A stretch of DNA of 64,000 nt from Ciona intestinalis (lineage: Eukaryota; Chordata; Ascidiacea; Phlebobranchia; Cionidae). The stretch lies in assembly GCF_000224145.3 (NCBI RefSeq), contig NC_020173.2, forward strand, positions 1,479,435 through 1,543,434, in the 5' to 3' direction. Positions 1 to 12,362 of this stretch are shown piece after piece. The position numbers were made by a program, and so were the translations under genes. The notes under the pieces are model-generated. The model was not told the origin of the DNA. It ran no database searches and was given only the letters and a program-made list of their open reading frames with translations. The number at the start of each line of letters is the position of its first letter. Within the stretch, counting starts at the first letter, position 1.

Positions 1-41
1 ACCAAGTAGCTTTTGATGTACATCAAACTTGGCTGCATATA

Positions 42-233
42 TGGTAGGGTGGGGAAGATGAGACACCTTTAGCACAAAATATCCAAATTTCTTGATCGTG
101 TTTTAAACAACTTACAACGGTCTCTGAGAGTCGTGAGCATACGGTTTTATAGTTCTTTAAATGTTCTTTGTTTACTACCAAATGGGACAAGAAAATAGAA
201 TGAAAAGGTATCCCATTTTCCCCACCTAACTAT
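42..233 (+). mobile_element. MITE copy 1 (terminal-inverted-repeat family, 'GTAGGGTGGGGAAGATGGG')
   Basis: Near full length, about 190 bp. Left end TAGGGTGGGGAAGATGAGAC, right end TCCCATTTTCCCCACC. The body contains TTTAGCACA, CCTGATCGTGTTTTAAAC-like, CTTTGTTTACTACCAAATGG and GAGAAAATAGAATG-like blocks that recur in every copy. I define + as the order in which the TTTAGCACATAAT block comes first. It has no coding capacity. It lies in the intron before the SLC10 terminal exon. The family resembles MITEs described in Ciona; I cannot confirm the published name. Confidence 0.85.
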
Positions 234-862
234 ATATAACTTCTGTATAACGGCCATTATACAGCAACGTTCATGTATAATGTATTAGTTTAAGCAACTT
301 TAATCTGCCCGTATCTTAAACCTGTAATCCGCCAGGTGTGTAAAATACTTCTATGTCTTACTATTGTCTGCTTGGCTGTGTTGTCGGGTCTACTGTACCG
401 GGATTCACTTCTACGTTTCATGCCAAACGAACTATGGCTGCTGTGTGTCTTTATGCCAATGGTTGGGTAAGATAACAGCATTGGATAGTAATAGATATTG
501 ATGTTAAAAGTTGTTGCACGGCATGTTTAAATGAGGTGGATTTTTTTCTGTTTGACGTTCTGTGTTGCAAAAATTATAACAATTTTTAAAGCTTGATTTT
601 AAGGTTACAGTATACGCACTCCCAGTTTGCTCACGCAGACGGCTATGTAATCAATGTCATGTAAAATATGCTTGTAGGCTTTGTTTAAACCAAATACCAT
701 GTTAAAACACCTCTCAAATGCCATATCCTCTCTGGTTTCTTAAGTCAAACTGAAAGTTCCAGTTGTGAATTACATAAGCCGACATAGCCTGTTGCTTAAA
801 GCAAACGTTAAATACTAATGTGCTACGTTACTTTTTGTTCAAACTAGTTCATTTCATTTCAG
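234..862. other. intronic sequence upstream of SLC10 terminal exon
   Basis: AT-rich, with stop codons in all frames and no exon-like reading segment recognised. It ends in the pyrimidine tract and acceptor of the SLC10 exon. Confidence 0.6.
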
Positions 863-1511
863 ATTTGGCCTCGGCTACTTATTCTCTTTCGTCGCCCGAT
901 TAAACTCGAAAACTCGCCGCACGGTAGCAGTAGAGACCGGTTGTCAAAATGGCCAACTGGGATGCGCAATTTTAAAAGTTGCTTTTCCAAATCACCTAAT
1001 CGGAAGTTTTTTCGTCTTTCCTCTCCTGTACTCCGTGTTCCAGCTGATCGAAGGCCTTCTCTTGGTTGCTCTCTTCAAGCTCACTTCTTCCAAAGAAGAG
1101 GAGGAAGAAGAGAAGAAGTCTCCTCCACGATCTCCTATTCGTCCTGATGCGTTTGAGAGATTTAGGAAGATTTCAGTTTACGCCATCGACAAAGTACGAC
1201 GAAGGTTCTCTCGCTCTTCAAGGTCAGACGACCGGAATCCGGTATGGGGCGATAAAGAACAAGGCATGACTGAATGTACTGTCCGCCCTAAAAGCGACCT
1301 TATGGCCTCTGGCAGCATTATAACGCCTGGAAGCAGCGCTATTATGTCGTCCGAGCCCGTCACCCCTGACGAATTACAGATGACCCGACCACCTATGCAA
1401 GGTCAAGCAACTGCAGAAACTGTTGTAGGGTCCGATATTAACAAATCTGACGATGAAGTCTTTTCGGAAAAAGTTGATTCTGGAATATCGAACCCTGCGT
1501 ATCAGAATTGA
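863..1511 (+). CDS. slc10a: SLC10-family sodium/bile-acid cotransporter, terminal coding exon (5' exons outside window)
   Basis: The exon follows a TTTCATTTCAG acceptor, starts in phase 2 (one base completing a codon) and runs 215 codons to TGA at 1509-1511. Its first residues read FGLGYLFSFVARLN, followed by RRTVAVETGCQNGQL. The latter matches the SLC10 signature RTVxxETGxQNxQL of the ASBT/NTCP/SOAT carriers, which couple uptake of bile acids or steroid sulfates to Na+ at the plasma membrane. A hydrophobic stretch (FFVFPLLYSVFQL then IEGLLLVALFKL) corresponds to the last membrane helix. After it comes a cytoplasmic tail of about 145 residues that opens with an acidic/basic run (KEEEEEEKK) and ends SGISNPAYQN. 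This tail is much longer than in vertebrate ASBT/NTCP. Family is confident; the paralogue and substrate cannot be told from one exon. ATTAAA at 1539-1544 could serve as a poly(A) signal. Confidence 0.88.
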
Positions 1512-3919
1512 CCTTGCTTGCGACTTCAACCAAACAACATTAAAAAATCAATAATTTAACTGCCGAGCAGGCAGAGGGAAATGTGGTGTACGGTCGGGGT
1601 GGCTCAAGTCCCAGGAGGTTACTGCTTTGTGCTTCCTTAAATGTCATGAACTAAAACTGGGTTCAACATTTAGCAACAGTTCCGACTGCAGCGTAGCATG
1701 CCCTTAACTTCTAACCTGGCCAGTGGTTAACCCCTAGGTTCAAATTTTTTATCCATTTGAAAAAAAACTTATTTCAAATTAGCAATTTTCTGCAAAAAAA
1801 TGAACTGTTGCAAACCCTTAGCCATTACACCTCTGCAACAACTTCAAACAGAAGCACTTCGTTTTGTAAATATAATTTTCTCTTGCATTGTATGTTCATT
1901 TAACAATATTCTACGCGTATCGACTATATAACACTCGCACACGTCACCAGCTTTTAGCAAAAATTTTCAACAAAATTTGCACAAACGAAAATACGTACAG
2001 TTTGTGATAACTTATTATGATAAGATTAGACGAATACAGGTTTACAACGAAACGCACCAGCCGACAGGAGTGTCTAAAGTGCAGCAGGTAATGGCGTAAG
2101 TCTAAAAATAGGATATCCATTGCACGTTATCACGCAGTGTTGTTGCTCTGTAAAATCAATAAGCTTAAAAGCATCGATGTACAAAAACGCGCATCCAAAA
2201 CAGTCGGCGAAAAAGTATATTCTGCATTTGGATAGCGCTTATACATTTTCCACGTCACAGAAATGGGTTTATATATACATAGCAATTTATATTGCCTCGA
2301 TTTGTTGAAAAATGAACGGAGAACTCTATAACCTTACAAAATTGCACGTATATTGATTGACGAATGTTGAAGTTAAGTACAAGGCCCACGTATAGGAAAA
2401 AGGGGGCAATTAAATATACTACACCCTTGGTTACTTCATATAACGAAAGTTTTATACTTCAATGGATGCCAATTACATAACACTCAGGATATAGTGCAAC
2501 CGTCAGCGGCATTCGTCACTTTTTGTTGCAATTCGCTAAAGGTTTTTTCGGCTTGGCTGAGGACACCTGAAACAATTTATGATTACATATGGTAGTCTGA
2601 AAGTATAACGTTGATTAATGAAACACTATGAACCGCAAAGCCACTGTATATTGACACTTATTGATTTCTTTACAAAAATCGTTAACGATTTTAAAATCCG
2701 ACGGTATAGTTTCTATTACATTTCCTACCATTTATATATATATATATATATGAATACCAATAGCATTTATATATATATATATATGAAATACCAAATATGT
2801 AAAAATTTATAACAGTATATTTTAAAACTAAAATCGACTTGAATTGTCGGGATAAAGTACAAGACATTGCCCTATAATATGAATACCGTATATGACATGC
2901 TGCTCTGTGCCCCGAATTAATGTCACGATATATATAACGGGCCGACGCTCCTCGCATTTAGCATTTAGAACGGTGCATTAATAATAATGATCAGTGCTCG
3001 CAGTCTCGAAACATTTTGTCGTTTCGGCTTTCGTGTAAAAGAAAACCATTAGTTTAATTGCTACCACGGACCTGTTAATGTCATATGCTCCGTCTACATT
3101 CGAATAAATGTAATTGGAAAGGGTCCTAAATTATCAGACACGCTATACGGTTGACTTGCCACACTAATTAAGCTGCGGATCAATGGAAAGTTGATTCTGG
3201 GACAATTCTATATTACAGTGTATGCACCATAGATCTCAATATTTATTTCATCGATTTCATCTCCGTATGTTTCTCATCGTGTCCGAAACCGAATTAAATT
3301 TATTGAATTCCGGATTTAAGTCGGAATAGGTTTGAGATGCCTGTTGCGCATGACTGCGCTGTACCGCATTGCGAAACCATAACACGCCCAACCAAGCAAT
3401 GGTTGTTTCCTTAGAGTTTAAACCCAGGGCTAAATCCACCGTTTTGCACAGGTTTCTTTAACCGTTTACCCTAGAAAGGTGAAGTGTTTTGCAGACTCTT
3501 TTAATAACTATAGTTCCGCCACGCGCAGTATAATTTTGTAAACTAAATATTTCAAAATGTTGCTTGTTTTTTTTTTAAACCCGACTTTCTGGCATGTATT
3601 TGCTAACCGATGTTTTCATAAAAATTGTCTGTCGCAAATAGACTCAGAGAACCTGAGTAAACCGTGTCCCTAAAGTTCGAATTGATTTAACAGGACATTG
3701 AGTAATTATTACGTTTGCAATCGATTTAATTTACACGAATTATTTTGTGCATAATTTATTTGCTTAACCAACTGAACTTACTCTCGTCTTGCTGCCTTTT
3801 GCGTTTAGTAACGATTTAAAGTAGGTGTTTTGATAGGCGCCAAACGTTCGACGATTTTAATTTATTTGGAAGGTAAAAGTTATTATATATCGTAAAAAAA
3901 GCATACAAAATCTCATGTA
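1512..3919. other. convergent intergenic region SLC10 / complexin
   Basis: About 2.4 kb between the SLC10 stop and the MITE next to the complexin 3' end. AT-rich with no supported coding exon. It holds a duplicated (TA)n unit at 2728-2796. TTTATT at 3861-3866 reads AATAAA on the minus strand and could end the complexin transcript. Confidence 0.55.
2728..2796. repeat. duplicated (TA)n unit
   Basis: Two adjacent copies of a ~33-bp unit, CATTTA(TA)n followed by TGAATACCA or TGAAATACCA. This is a local tandem duplication carrying a TA dinucleotide microsatellite. Confidence 0.8.
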
Positions 3920-4113
3920 TAGAAGGGTGGGGGAAGATGGGACACCTTTAGCACATAATATCTATATATCCTGATCGCGTTTTAAACAATTAACAACGGT
4001 CTATGAGAGTGGTGAGGACATGGTTTCATATATTTTTGAATGTTCTTTGTTTACTACTAAATGGGACGAGAAAATAGAGGTATAAAGTGTCCCATCTTTC
4101 CCCATCCTACTGT
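3920..4113 (+). mobile_element. MITE copy 2
   Basis: Full-length family member with both inverted ends (GAAGGGTGGGGGAAGATGGG and GTCCCATCTTTCCCCATCC). It lies just 3' of the complexin stop codon. If the AATAAA at 3861-3866 (minus strand) is used, the element is transcribed within the complexin 3' UTR. Confidence 0.9.
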
Positions 4114-4211
4114 ATAATATCAAATATACATGTATAGGGTGAAAACGAAGTGTGTGCTTTAAAAATATAACTTAAAAAAATCAACTAAAAACACTGATGT
4201 TTAAACAGCAG

Positions 4212-6591
4212 CTACTCACTCTCCTCTTCCTCCTCCTCTTGCTCCTCCTCGAACGTTTGTTTCCTCCCCAACCTCCCAACTGTCTCCCTCTCCCGGTTCG
4301 CTTTCTCTTCCGCTTCAATTTCGTCTTTCCTCTTTAAACCATACTTCAAGAAAAGAGGTATTATATTGAAGGCGTATATATATAAGGTCTCATATAAACC
4401 CGCCACATATTTTTAACGGTCATATTTTAAAGGTCACATATAGAAAGTACAAGTAGTAGTAAAATGGTTCATGTTCTCATTGTTTTTTTTGCCCCATTCG
4501 GTAGTAAAAAAACATCTGTATACTTTGTAGCATTATAACTGGATGCTACTGTAAAAGTGTGCTGTTAACTGTTAAAAACAACAAGAAAAAGTATAGGATA
4601 TTGTGTGCCAGTTGCTGCGCATGCTATCTTATCCAATAGTACTACATACAGTATGGGGCGGGGAAGATGGGGCACTTTTTTATTCTACTTTATCGCCCCA
4701 TTTGGTAGTAAACAAAGAACATTCAAAGAATTATAAAACTGTATCATCACGACTTCCAAAGACTGTTGGTAACTGTTTAAAACACGATCAGGTTATTTGA
4801 TATTACGAGCTAAAGGTGATCAATCTTCCCCCACCCTACTATATATTTATATATGTTTCAGACAACAGTAAGAATATTATTTAGCAAGCGTGTGTGTATA
4901 GTTACATAATTTTATAGTGGTGATCTCATTTAATTTGCGCTGGTGCTTAAAAATGCTTCCAAATACACCAATTGTTGGTAATAACTAATGTCAAAAGTTT
5001 AAATCTCAGGTCCCATGGCCTGTTCCCACCCACGTATAATATGATAGAATAGAAAGCATTCTGTTTACTGAGAATATCTAGGACAACCATTTCAATATTC
5101 ATAGTATCGCAGTAGTGCTATGGAGAGTCGACAGATCGACATGTAAACGAATTTTCTTCGACCGCAGAAAGAAATAAAACCTGGTAATGTTATGCGAGTG
5201 TCGCTTTCAATTTAAGGCGCATAAAATATGACTGAAAATAAAACAAAATTTGCTGTTGTCGTATTTGTACGGTGTATATCTAAATGTGATTGTATATATG
5301 TATGCATACCACAGTAATTTGTATAACACCTACGATTCACGTTAAATCCGTTTGATTTATATAACATATGTAGTACGATGGGAGAAGACGGGACACCTGT
5401 ATGGGAGTCGTAAGGTTACGGTTTTATAATTCTTTGAAAGTTCTTTGTTTACTACCGAATAAGACGAGAAAATACAGTAAAAAGGTGTCCCATCTTCCCC
5501 CACCCTACTGTATGTTTGCAAAAAAATTATTACTATTTACTTTGTCTCTAATTCTCTGTCTCTCTTTTTCTCTTTCTGCTTCCATCTTCGTGTGTTTCGC
5601 CTTTCTCTCCGCCTCCTGCTCCGCCATTGCCTCTAACTGCTCCTTCTGAGCCTCCTCTGCCTTCGGATCCGCCTCCTCTCCTCCCTTGTCCATCATTTTG
5701 TTGAGATCTTTTGTTGCTCCTGTAAAAACAAATAAAGACAAAATATTCAAAACATCAATTTTGGTGGGAATGCGAAAATTATAATCGGAGTCTCTATAGT
5801 TATAATCTTCAGTTACGGATTAAACATTGTCGGTTAAATTAGGCTTAAACCAACGTCTATACTAACTTTGGGTTAAACATTAGAGTAGGGTTGTTTGAGC
5901 CCTTTTTAAAGCCACCAGACACATACATTGTGTTAATTGTTTTGTAGTTTTTGTAATTTAAACTAAAAAAAAACAATAAAAGTTTTGTTTAAAAGACAGA
6001 CACTGAGTTTCAAAATATATACCCTTCTGTATAGTATTCTGTTTGGACTATTAACAAAGCTGGTTACAATACGCCACGTTGTAATCAGGCCATCACAAAA
6101 ACATAGTCTGTCGCGTTTCCCAACTCGTCGTTGCTTTATTAATAATTTAAGAATTACCGCCATTAGTGGGAACTGGACAGCGAGTTCGAAACGTTGTTTC
6201 CAGCCGAATTGGCGCCAATGGGTTAAAATGGCATTAACATAAAAAAGTGTTTTAAAGCATGAATAAGACTATTGTTTTTTTTCTTAAAAAAACTCATACA
6301 TTCGGCTGTAATATTTTGATATGTGGAAATGGTAAGAGTCGGCATTTAAATGTAATGTCAGGAAATAGAATCGAGACGTGTGGTTGATTTTGGGCCTTGA
6401 GGTCTGAGAGAGAACTTAACGAGAGAACTGGTTTTCGGGCTTCGTTAAATTATTCAATACCTTTGCTACACAGTGTACGGGCCACTGAACAGACGTTTAG
6501 ACAACGAATTTAAAAGGGGAATGAAATACTGTCCACAAACAAGTATTTAGTTTTTCTTACCTCCGAGTGCTTGCTTCACTATGAAATCCAT
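4212..6591 (-). CDS. cplx: complexin (SNARE-binding regulator of synaptic exocytosis), complete, 3 exons
   Basis: Exons on the minus strand: 6561-6591 (ATG, 10 codons + 1 nt), 5541-5719 and 4212-4343 (stop TAG). Splice phases agree (1, then 0), giving 113 residues. The N terminus reads MDFIVKQALGGATKDLNKM, as in animal complexins. An acidic accessory region (about residues 20-45) is followed by the central SNARE-binding helix with AERKAKHTKMEAERE and RIRDKYGLKRK, retaining the Arg and Tyr positions that contact the syntaxin/synaptobrevin groove. The C terminus is a Glu-rich run ending EESE. It has no CAAX box, so it is not a prenylated complexin-3/4 type. Length is slightly below vertebrate complexin 1/2 (134). 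Family role: clamps and facilitates Ca2+-triggered vesicle fusion in presynaptic cytosol. It is convergent with SLC10 and divergent from ARID5. Confidence 0.95.
4649..4843 (-). mobile_element. MITE copy 3
   Basis: Full-length copy in complexin intron 2: left end GTATGGGGCGGGGAAGATGG, right end CTTCCCCCACCCTACTATA. The TAGTAAACAAAGAACATTC block comes first, so the orientation is minus. Confidence 0.9.
5371..5513 (+). mobile_element. MITE copy 4, internally deleted
   Basis: Both ends are present, but the segment from TTTAGCACATAAT through CAATTAACAACGG is missing: GGGACACCTG joins directly to TATGGGAGTCGTAAGG. Length about 143 bp instead of ~190. It ends close to complexin exon 2. Confidence 0.85.
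5720..6560 (-). other. complexin intron 1
   Basis: 840-bp intron between the 31-nt first coding exon (donor GTAAG) and exon 2 (acceptor TTTTTACAG). AT-rich, with no repeat copy and no alternative exon recognised. Confidence 0.75.
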
Positions 6592-8060
6592 GACAGCTTT
6601 ATATGTTCGTACACTAAACAAAGAACTGTAAAAATATCGGTTAAAATGATTCTTCTTTCACATTCGCGACTACAGAATATTACAAAAGTTTTCTGCTGTA
6701 AAGTATGCACATTCTTACTTAACAGACATTGCTGGAAGCCTTATTCAAACAACTGTTAAACATTAAGTGCGCAAGCATGTGCGTCTTGATTTAGTGTTAC
6801 AACGTATTTGCCTCCGGCTGAGCGTACATAACCTTTAGGTTTGTAATATCTGATTGAAGTTGTTTACGGACTCTATGACGTCACAAACTGACGGCAATTT
6901 CGTCTGCGGGCAGCTTTCAAAATAACCAAGCGACTTAATGAGCCATTTTACAACGTCTCTTTCAAATATTCGCGGTTATTTTATCCAAAAACCCAAAATC
7001 GACTATTGCCTGCCCTAACGCATCTGTGCCGCATGATCTAATCCTGTTTTACACAAGCTATAGACTGTTATATGCGACGCACGAACGGGTCGTTGTTAAC
7101 CTAATCTGCGTTATTGACAAGCCGTCTACGGTTCAACTAGGTTGCCGAAATGAATACGCAGTGGTTATAGGTTATTCCGCTATACGACACCTTGAAACAG
7201 CTGAAGCTTAGTTGCCAGCAAAAGCCTACATATACTTTCAACTGTTCGTTTTCTCTCAGTATAATCTTGAAAATGGACATACGTAATTCTAATGCACAAT
7301 ACAGCCATATGTGCAACCAGTAGGTATAGATCCGACTTTCCATTTCGCCTGTCTGAACACTCGCAAATGTAGGCGTTCGCTGCACTGCAAACGAGTAAAT
7401 AGAACGTTTTGGTCGCTGGTAACGGAACAGGGAACGAGAGAACTGGGCTGAGCGCCCGCCCAGTCGATGTATCGATCTTGTAATGGATTTCGATGGACTT
7501 TCAGCGTGCTTGCTGATGCGTCCACGTACAATCCTTTCGTTCTTATACTGAGCTTACCTGAAATCCGTAAAGAACATTTAGGGATATAAAAAATACTCAT
7601 CTATAAACCTTACTCTGTTAAAATATAACTTAACTTATCCGTTGATGGCTCCCATACTAAAAGGCGGGCTTTCTATGAATTATACGCACCAGCAGGCGGA
7701 GGTGCTGAGCTTTATGCATATCGACCAGTACCACTGACAAATGTTGATCTCAACCCATATGGGAGTACAGACCTATTTAGTTCAGTAACTCGGGGACTTA
7801 ACGCAAGATAGGTTCTTCCATTAAAATATATTATCCTTGCGTCTGCTATGTTTGTAGAGTGCTGGCTCTTAATTAGACTGGAGCTAATTGTCGAAACTTA
7901 ATTTAAACGTATTGATTGAACCGAAGATTGGATATACAAACATTGGCGTTCTATTTATATGTGTATAGTTTCGTTTAAGCAGTTCAAACATAATGATAGG
8001 CAGAGTTTTTAAAATCCGTGTCGCATTTACGTCTCGTTTTGTTTTTCTAACACAAACATA
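6592..8060. promoter_or_regulatory. complexin 5' flank (probable promoter region)
   Basis: Sequence immediately upstream of the complexin ATG. A perfect cAMP-response-element palindrome TGACGTCA lies at 6876-6883, about 285 bp from the start codon. No TATA box or transcription start can be assigned with confidence. Promoter role is inferred from position only. Confidence 0.4.
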
Positions 8061-8257
8061 CAGTAGGGTGGGGAAAGATGGGACACCGTTTTATTCTATT
8101 TTCCCGCCCAATTTAGTAGTAAACAAAGAATATTCAAAGAATTATAAAACTGTATCCTCACGATTTCCATGTAGCGTTGTTATTGTTTAAAACATGATTA
8201 GGATATTTGAATATTATGTGCTAAAGATGTCCCTTCTTCCCTTATAGCATCTACTAT
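8061..8257 (-). mobile_element. MITE copy 5
   Basis: Left end CAGTAGGGTGGGGAAAGATG is intact. The right end is diverged (GTCCCTTCTTCCCTTATAGC). Confidence 0.85.
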
Positions 8258-8913
8258 GAAATTGCACGATATTCCTTTTTATTTATCTAATAATTTAAAA
8301 GTCGTCTTTATCACAGATAATATAATCTAACGTGCATATTCTATCTGAAACTCCATACCATCTCAAAAATCTTTTCTCCTATAGCTGACTATTGTACTCA
8401 TAAATGTATATATGCATATATATATAAAATAAAAAATTAGAGCTCTTTCGCTGTACATACAAAATACAATCGCAAAAAAAAAAGTTCAAAAAAGTCTCAA
8501 CGTATGGCCTATATATGTTTCGTATGCCCCGACCGAACCTAAGCACATTCTAAATCGATCGCTCTTGCAGTGAAACCAGTGTGCTGCTACATCTGCAATA
8601 AAATATTAATGAGCGTGCAATTAAAACTGGACGTAAGTGACCGATTTCTAGTTTCCTTTCTTTTTATTTTTTTAATGTCTGTCTGCCATGTGCTTTTCTG
8701 TATGGGGACTGTTATAATTTTTCATAATTAGCAAAGCGTATAAAATCCATTTGTTTTAATTACCTGAGTTCATTAAGCAAGATCATTTAATTACTTATGT
8801 ATATTATCTAATCCTTTAATCATCCTATACGCTGGGTATCGATTCTGTTACAACAAGATGGGATGAATATCTTAGATCTTGGACTTAAAAAATACGTTAG
8901 GCGTTGCATGTAT
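8258..8913. other. non-coding intergenic sequence
   Basis: AT-rich, between two MITE copies. No gene, RNA or repeat recognised. Confidence 0.5.
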
Positions 8914-9104
8914 AGTATAAGGTGGGGGAGGACAGGACACCTTAAGCACATAATATTCAAATATCCTAATGTTTTAAAAAATTAAGAACGGTCTATAGAA
9001 GTCGTGAGGATACTTTTTACAATTCTTTAAATGTTTTTTGTTTACTACCAAATTGAACAATAAAAATGGAATGAAAAGGTATCCCACCTTCCCCCACCCT
9101 AGTA
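8914..9104 (+). mobile_element. MITE copy 6
   Basis: Full length with mutated left end (AAGGTGGGGGAGGACAGGAC) and right end TCCCACCTTCCCCCACCCTA. Confidence 0.85.
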
Positions 9105-9858
9105 TATGAATATGTTACTTCGTTTCATGCAGTATTGTAAACAAGATAGTAACTGAAACATGAATTATGTAACAGATTGTTTGAACTTGCAAAGTTTACG
9201 CTGCCACTGTAACGCAAACAGTTGCTAGGCCCAGACCGCGTTAGAAAGTGCGCAGCATGATCGCCACCTAACGACTTATTAAATTGGAAGCGTTGTACGT
9301 ACGTTAGCGTTGTTGTCGCTTGCCGTAATATAGTTTGTCCTTTGAAGTTATATTCACCGAATTCGGTATTAAGTAATGTTTTAATTTTAAACTATAATAT
9401 GCAACCATAATGCGTTCAATTTAAATTAAACAAGTTTTTTTCAATCGGTATCTTACAATACGTTGTCATAAAAAACGCAAAAATCATTAAAACAAGTACA
9501 AAAAGATCCATTAACTTAGTTGTAGTAGAACAAACATAAACGAGAATTCTAATTGGCGACTACAACTTTGATCGTTTAGCAATTGAAAGTAAATTCGTTT
9601 TCAATCTAAAATCTACCATTGGGATTTATAATTATAACTGCTTACCACATAATACATCGTAATATACGCCATAGGTACTTGTAAGCCTGCAGCCTATGTT
9701 TGAACTTGGCTGTACATAATACAAGTAGTTATGTAGCTCCTGTACTTAAGCCGTCAAACGCCTTTCAATCACTTTTACACTGTTTACAGCATGCGTTGCA
9801 TTTCATGCGATTTTACGGCCAGAATAACTGCTGTGTTTTTACCTTGCTTTATGTTATA
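9105..9858. other. non-coding intergenic sequence
   Basis: AT-rich spacer before the MITE cluster. No supported feature. Confidence 0.5.
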
Positions 9859-11044
9859 CAGTAGGATAGGGGAAGATGGGACACTTTTTAACTCTATTTT
9901 CCCGTCCCATTTAGTAGTAAACAAAGAACATTTAAAGAATTATAAAACTAAATCCTCATGACTCCCATAAACCGGTATTAATTGTTTAAAACACGTTTAA
10001 GATATCTGGATATAATGTGCTAAAGGTGTCCCATATTCCCCCACCCTACTATACTTAAAATATAGCTGTTGTAGTAATATAGTAGGTTGGTTTAAGATGG
10101 TAAATGTTTTCCCTTTCTTTTATCTTCCCTTTTGGTAGTAAACAAAGAATATTTTCAGAATTATATCTACAATATAAAAACTTTCAATTGTATCTTTGAT
10201 TACGGTACCGAAGATTTAAAAATTTTTTAAACGAAAAGACAGGATATATATATATCACCGTATCTTCACGACCATATAAAAATAGCTTTGTTAATTGCTA
10301 AAATACGATTAGAACATTAGGCTTTTTGTGCCAATCTTACCCAAGAGTACAAACAGTTATGAAACGTNTGTACCTAAACTCGTCCAGCGCCTTTCAATTA
10401 TTTTAACACGTATGGTGGGGAAAGATGGAACACCCTTTCATTCCATTTCTCGCCTCATTTGGGTGTAAACATAGAACATTTAAGGAATTATAACACCGTA
10501 CCCTCACGATTTCCATATACCGTTGTTAATAAAACACGATCAAGATATGATTTGGATAAGATTATGTATGTATTCAATCTCTTTTAGCGTCCTATTTATT
10601 GGTAAACAAATAATACAGAATTATGTAGTATAGCATCCTCACGATTTAAAATGTTGTTGTAATTGATAATAGCACAATTAATCAATATATAGTAGGGTGG
10701 GGGAAGCTGGGACACCTTTTCGTTTCATTTTCTTGTCTCTTTTGATGGTAAACAAAGAACATTCAAAAAATTATAAAACCGTATCCTTACGACTCCCTTA
10801 GACTGTTTTTAAATGTTTAAAACACGATCAGGATATTTGGATATTACGTGCTAAAGGTGTCCCGTCTTCCCCCACAGTACTATATATATAGTATAGTAGG
10901 GTGATGGAAGATGGGACACCTTTTCCTTATATTTTCTCGCACCGTTATAGGGATATTTGGATATTAAGTGCTAATGTTGTCCCGCCTTCCCACAGCTTGC
11001 TATATTATGTGCTAATGGTATCTGTATTGCCCCACAGTACTATA
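9859..11044. mobile_element. MITE cluster: six or more whole, truncated and degenerate copies
   Basis: Successive copies, mainly in minus orientation. 9859-10052 is full length. 10080-10350 is degenerate with extra internal sequence. 10410-10555 lacks its right end. 10571-10685 is an internal fragment. 10689-10886 is full length. 10894-11004 is internally deleted, followed by an end fragment to 11044 (GTGCTAATGG ... CCCCACAGTACTATA). The single N of the window (10368) lies between copies. This is the densest run of the family in the window and suggests nested or targeted insertion into TA-rich DNA. Confidence 0.8.
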
Positions 11045-12179
11045 AACAAGTTATGAAACTTTATTTAATTTCGTCCAGCGGCTTTCGATCACTTCATAAC
11101 GTAAAGTTCCGCTGTTTTTCGTACAATTTTGTGGTCATTTAATTGCTGTTTTAACCGTATGGCTTGTTTTACCAAAAAAGGAACTATTATAAAACACATC
11201 GCCATTTGCGTGTTAATGACAGCGTACAGATACAAAACTATTTCCTGGAAACAACGTTTGTGATCCTTATCAGATTAACTGGTTTAGTGTTACACCGTCA
11301 CTATAAATTAAACATCCTAAAAATGACTGACAATTTCTGAAAATTTGCATACAAGGTAATTACGTGAATTAAAACGGGTAACATATTTTTAACAGTTTCT
11401 CTTTCGAATCTGATTTTTCTTTTGTATTAATTCTATTTAAAAGAAACAGATCCAGAAATATTTGATTTCGAATAAATGAAATTAACTCAATATATTGACA
11501 TAGCAAAAAAGTTTTACAGATGACGTTAAATTCCTAAGAAACGGCTTTTAGGTATCCTTACAGTTGTCCAAAGATTAGTGAGTTATGAGGTCAAACAACG
11601 CTAAGGTGGTTTTAATCTATCCATCTGTAAGCATGCTGCTGTAAGTCGGTTGGTTGCGACACCGACATGTTAGGAGCAGAATCTTGTTTCTCTATTAGCA
11701 CTGCTCTCAAACTTGTAAGAGAAAGAAAGAGAAAGAAAATGAGAATAAATAGGGATTTTTGCTCCTTTCGCACATGGGAATTGGTTATTGGATTCACGTT
11801 TACAATTACGGTAACGATTTTCCGATTTTGAAATAAAACTATCCTTGAATAACATGCGAGACAATAATACACTTTATATTAATAGTTGACCTATTTATAA
11901 AGAAAACAGCATTATTGAAAAAATAATATGTCACTTCTTTTACAGTAAATTTTAAAAACAAACAAACAGTAAAAACGAACCTTGTTACAGGAATATGCTA
12001 TTCATATATTATTGTACATGAGGACAAACACCTATTCAGCAAACGTTTAAGAGGACGAATATTTTTAAAACAAATATTTTTATGAGCGGTTGGAAAACAG
12101 ACATGCGATGTAAGAGTAACTGAATCGGTATGTTTACTAACACAATATAGTTATGGATGACACATATGTGCTGGTTTAG
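11045..12179. other. non-coding intergenic sequence with purine tract
   Basis: No exon recognised. A purine run (AAGAGAAAGAAAGAGAAAG) at about 11718-11740 is one of the recurrent tracts described in the findings. Confidence 0.5.
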
Positions 12180-12362
12180 TACCATGGGGCAAGATAGGAT
12201 ACTGTCAATATACTTAAATCCTATATTTTCTTGTCGTGTTTTAATAAATTAACGACGATCTTATACAGTCGAGCTGTGGGTATTCTGTGTGTATTTTGTT
12301 TAATACCAAATGGGACAAAAAGGAAAAGAAACATGTCCCATCTTACCCCACCCAGTTATATA
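12180..12362 (+). mobile_element. MITE copy, strongly diverged
   Basis: Recognisable by ATGGGGCAAGATAGGATAC at the left, a TTTAATACCAAATGGGAC-like middle and CATGTCCCATCTTACCCCAC at the right. An old member of the family. Confidence 0.7.

Larger units (their letters stand above)
4344..5540 (-). other. complexin intron 2
   Basis: 1.2-kb intron interrupting the central helix codons between RDK and YGLK, with donor GTAAAT and acceptor TTGAAG. It contains two MITE copies in opposite orientations (4649-4843 and 5371-5513); the second lies 27 bp from exon 2. Confidence 0.85.

Noticed and set aside
1541..1560. Strong poly(A) site for SLC10
   Set aside because: Only ATTAAA in an A-rich context, no clear downstream GU element; kept as a possibility and not listed as a separate feature.
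2700..2800. CRISPR-like or regulatory direct repeats
   Set aside because: Only two units of a TA microsatellite in a eukaryotic genome; no spacers.
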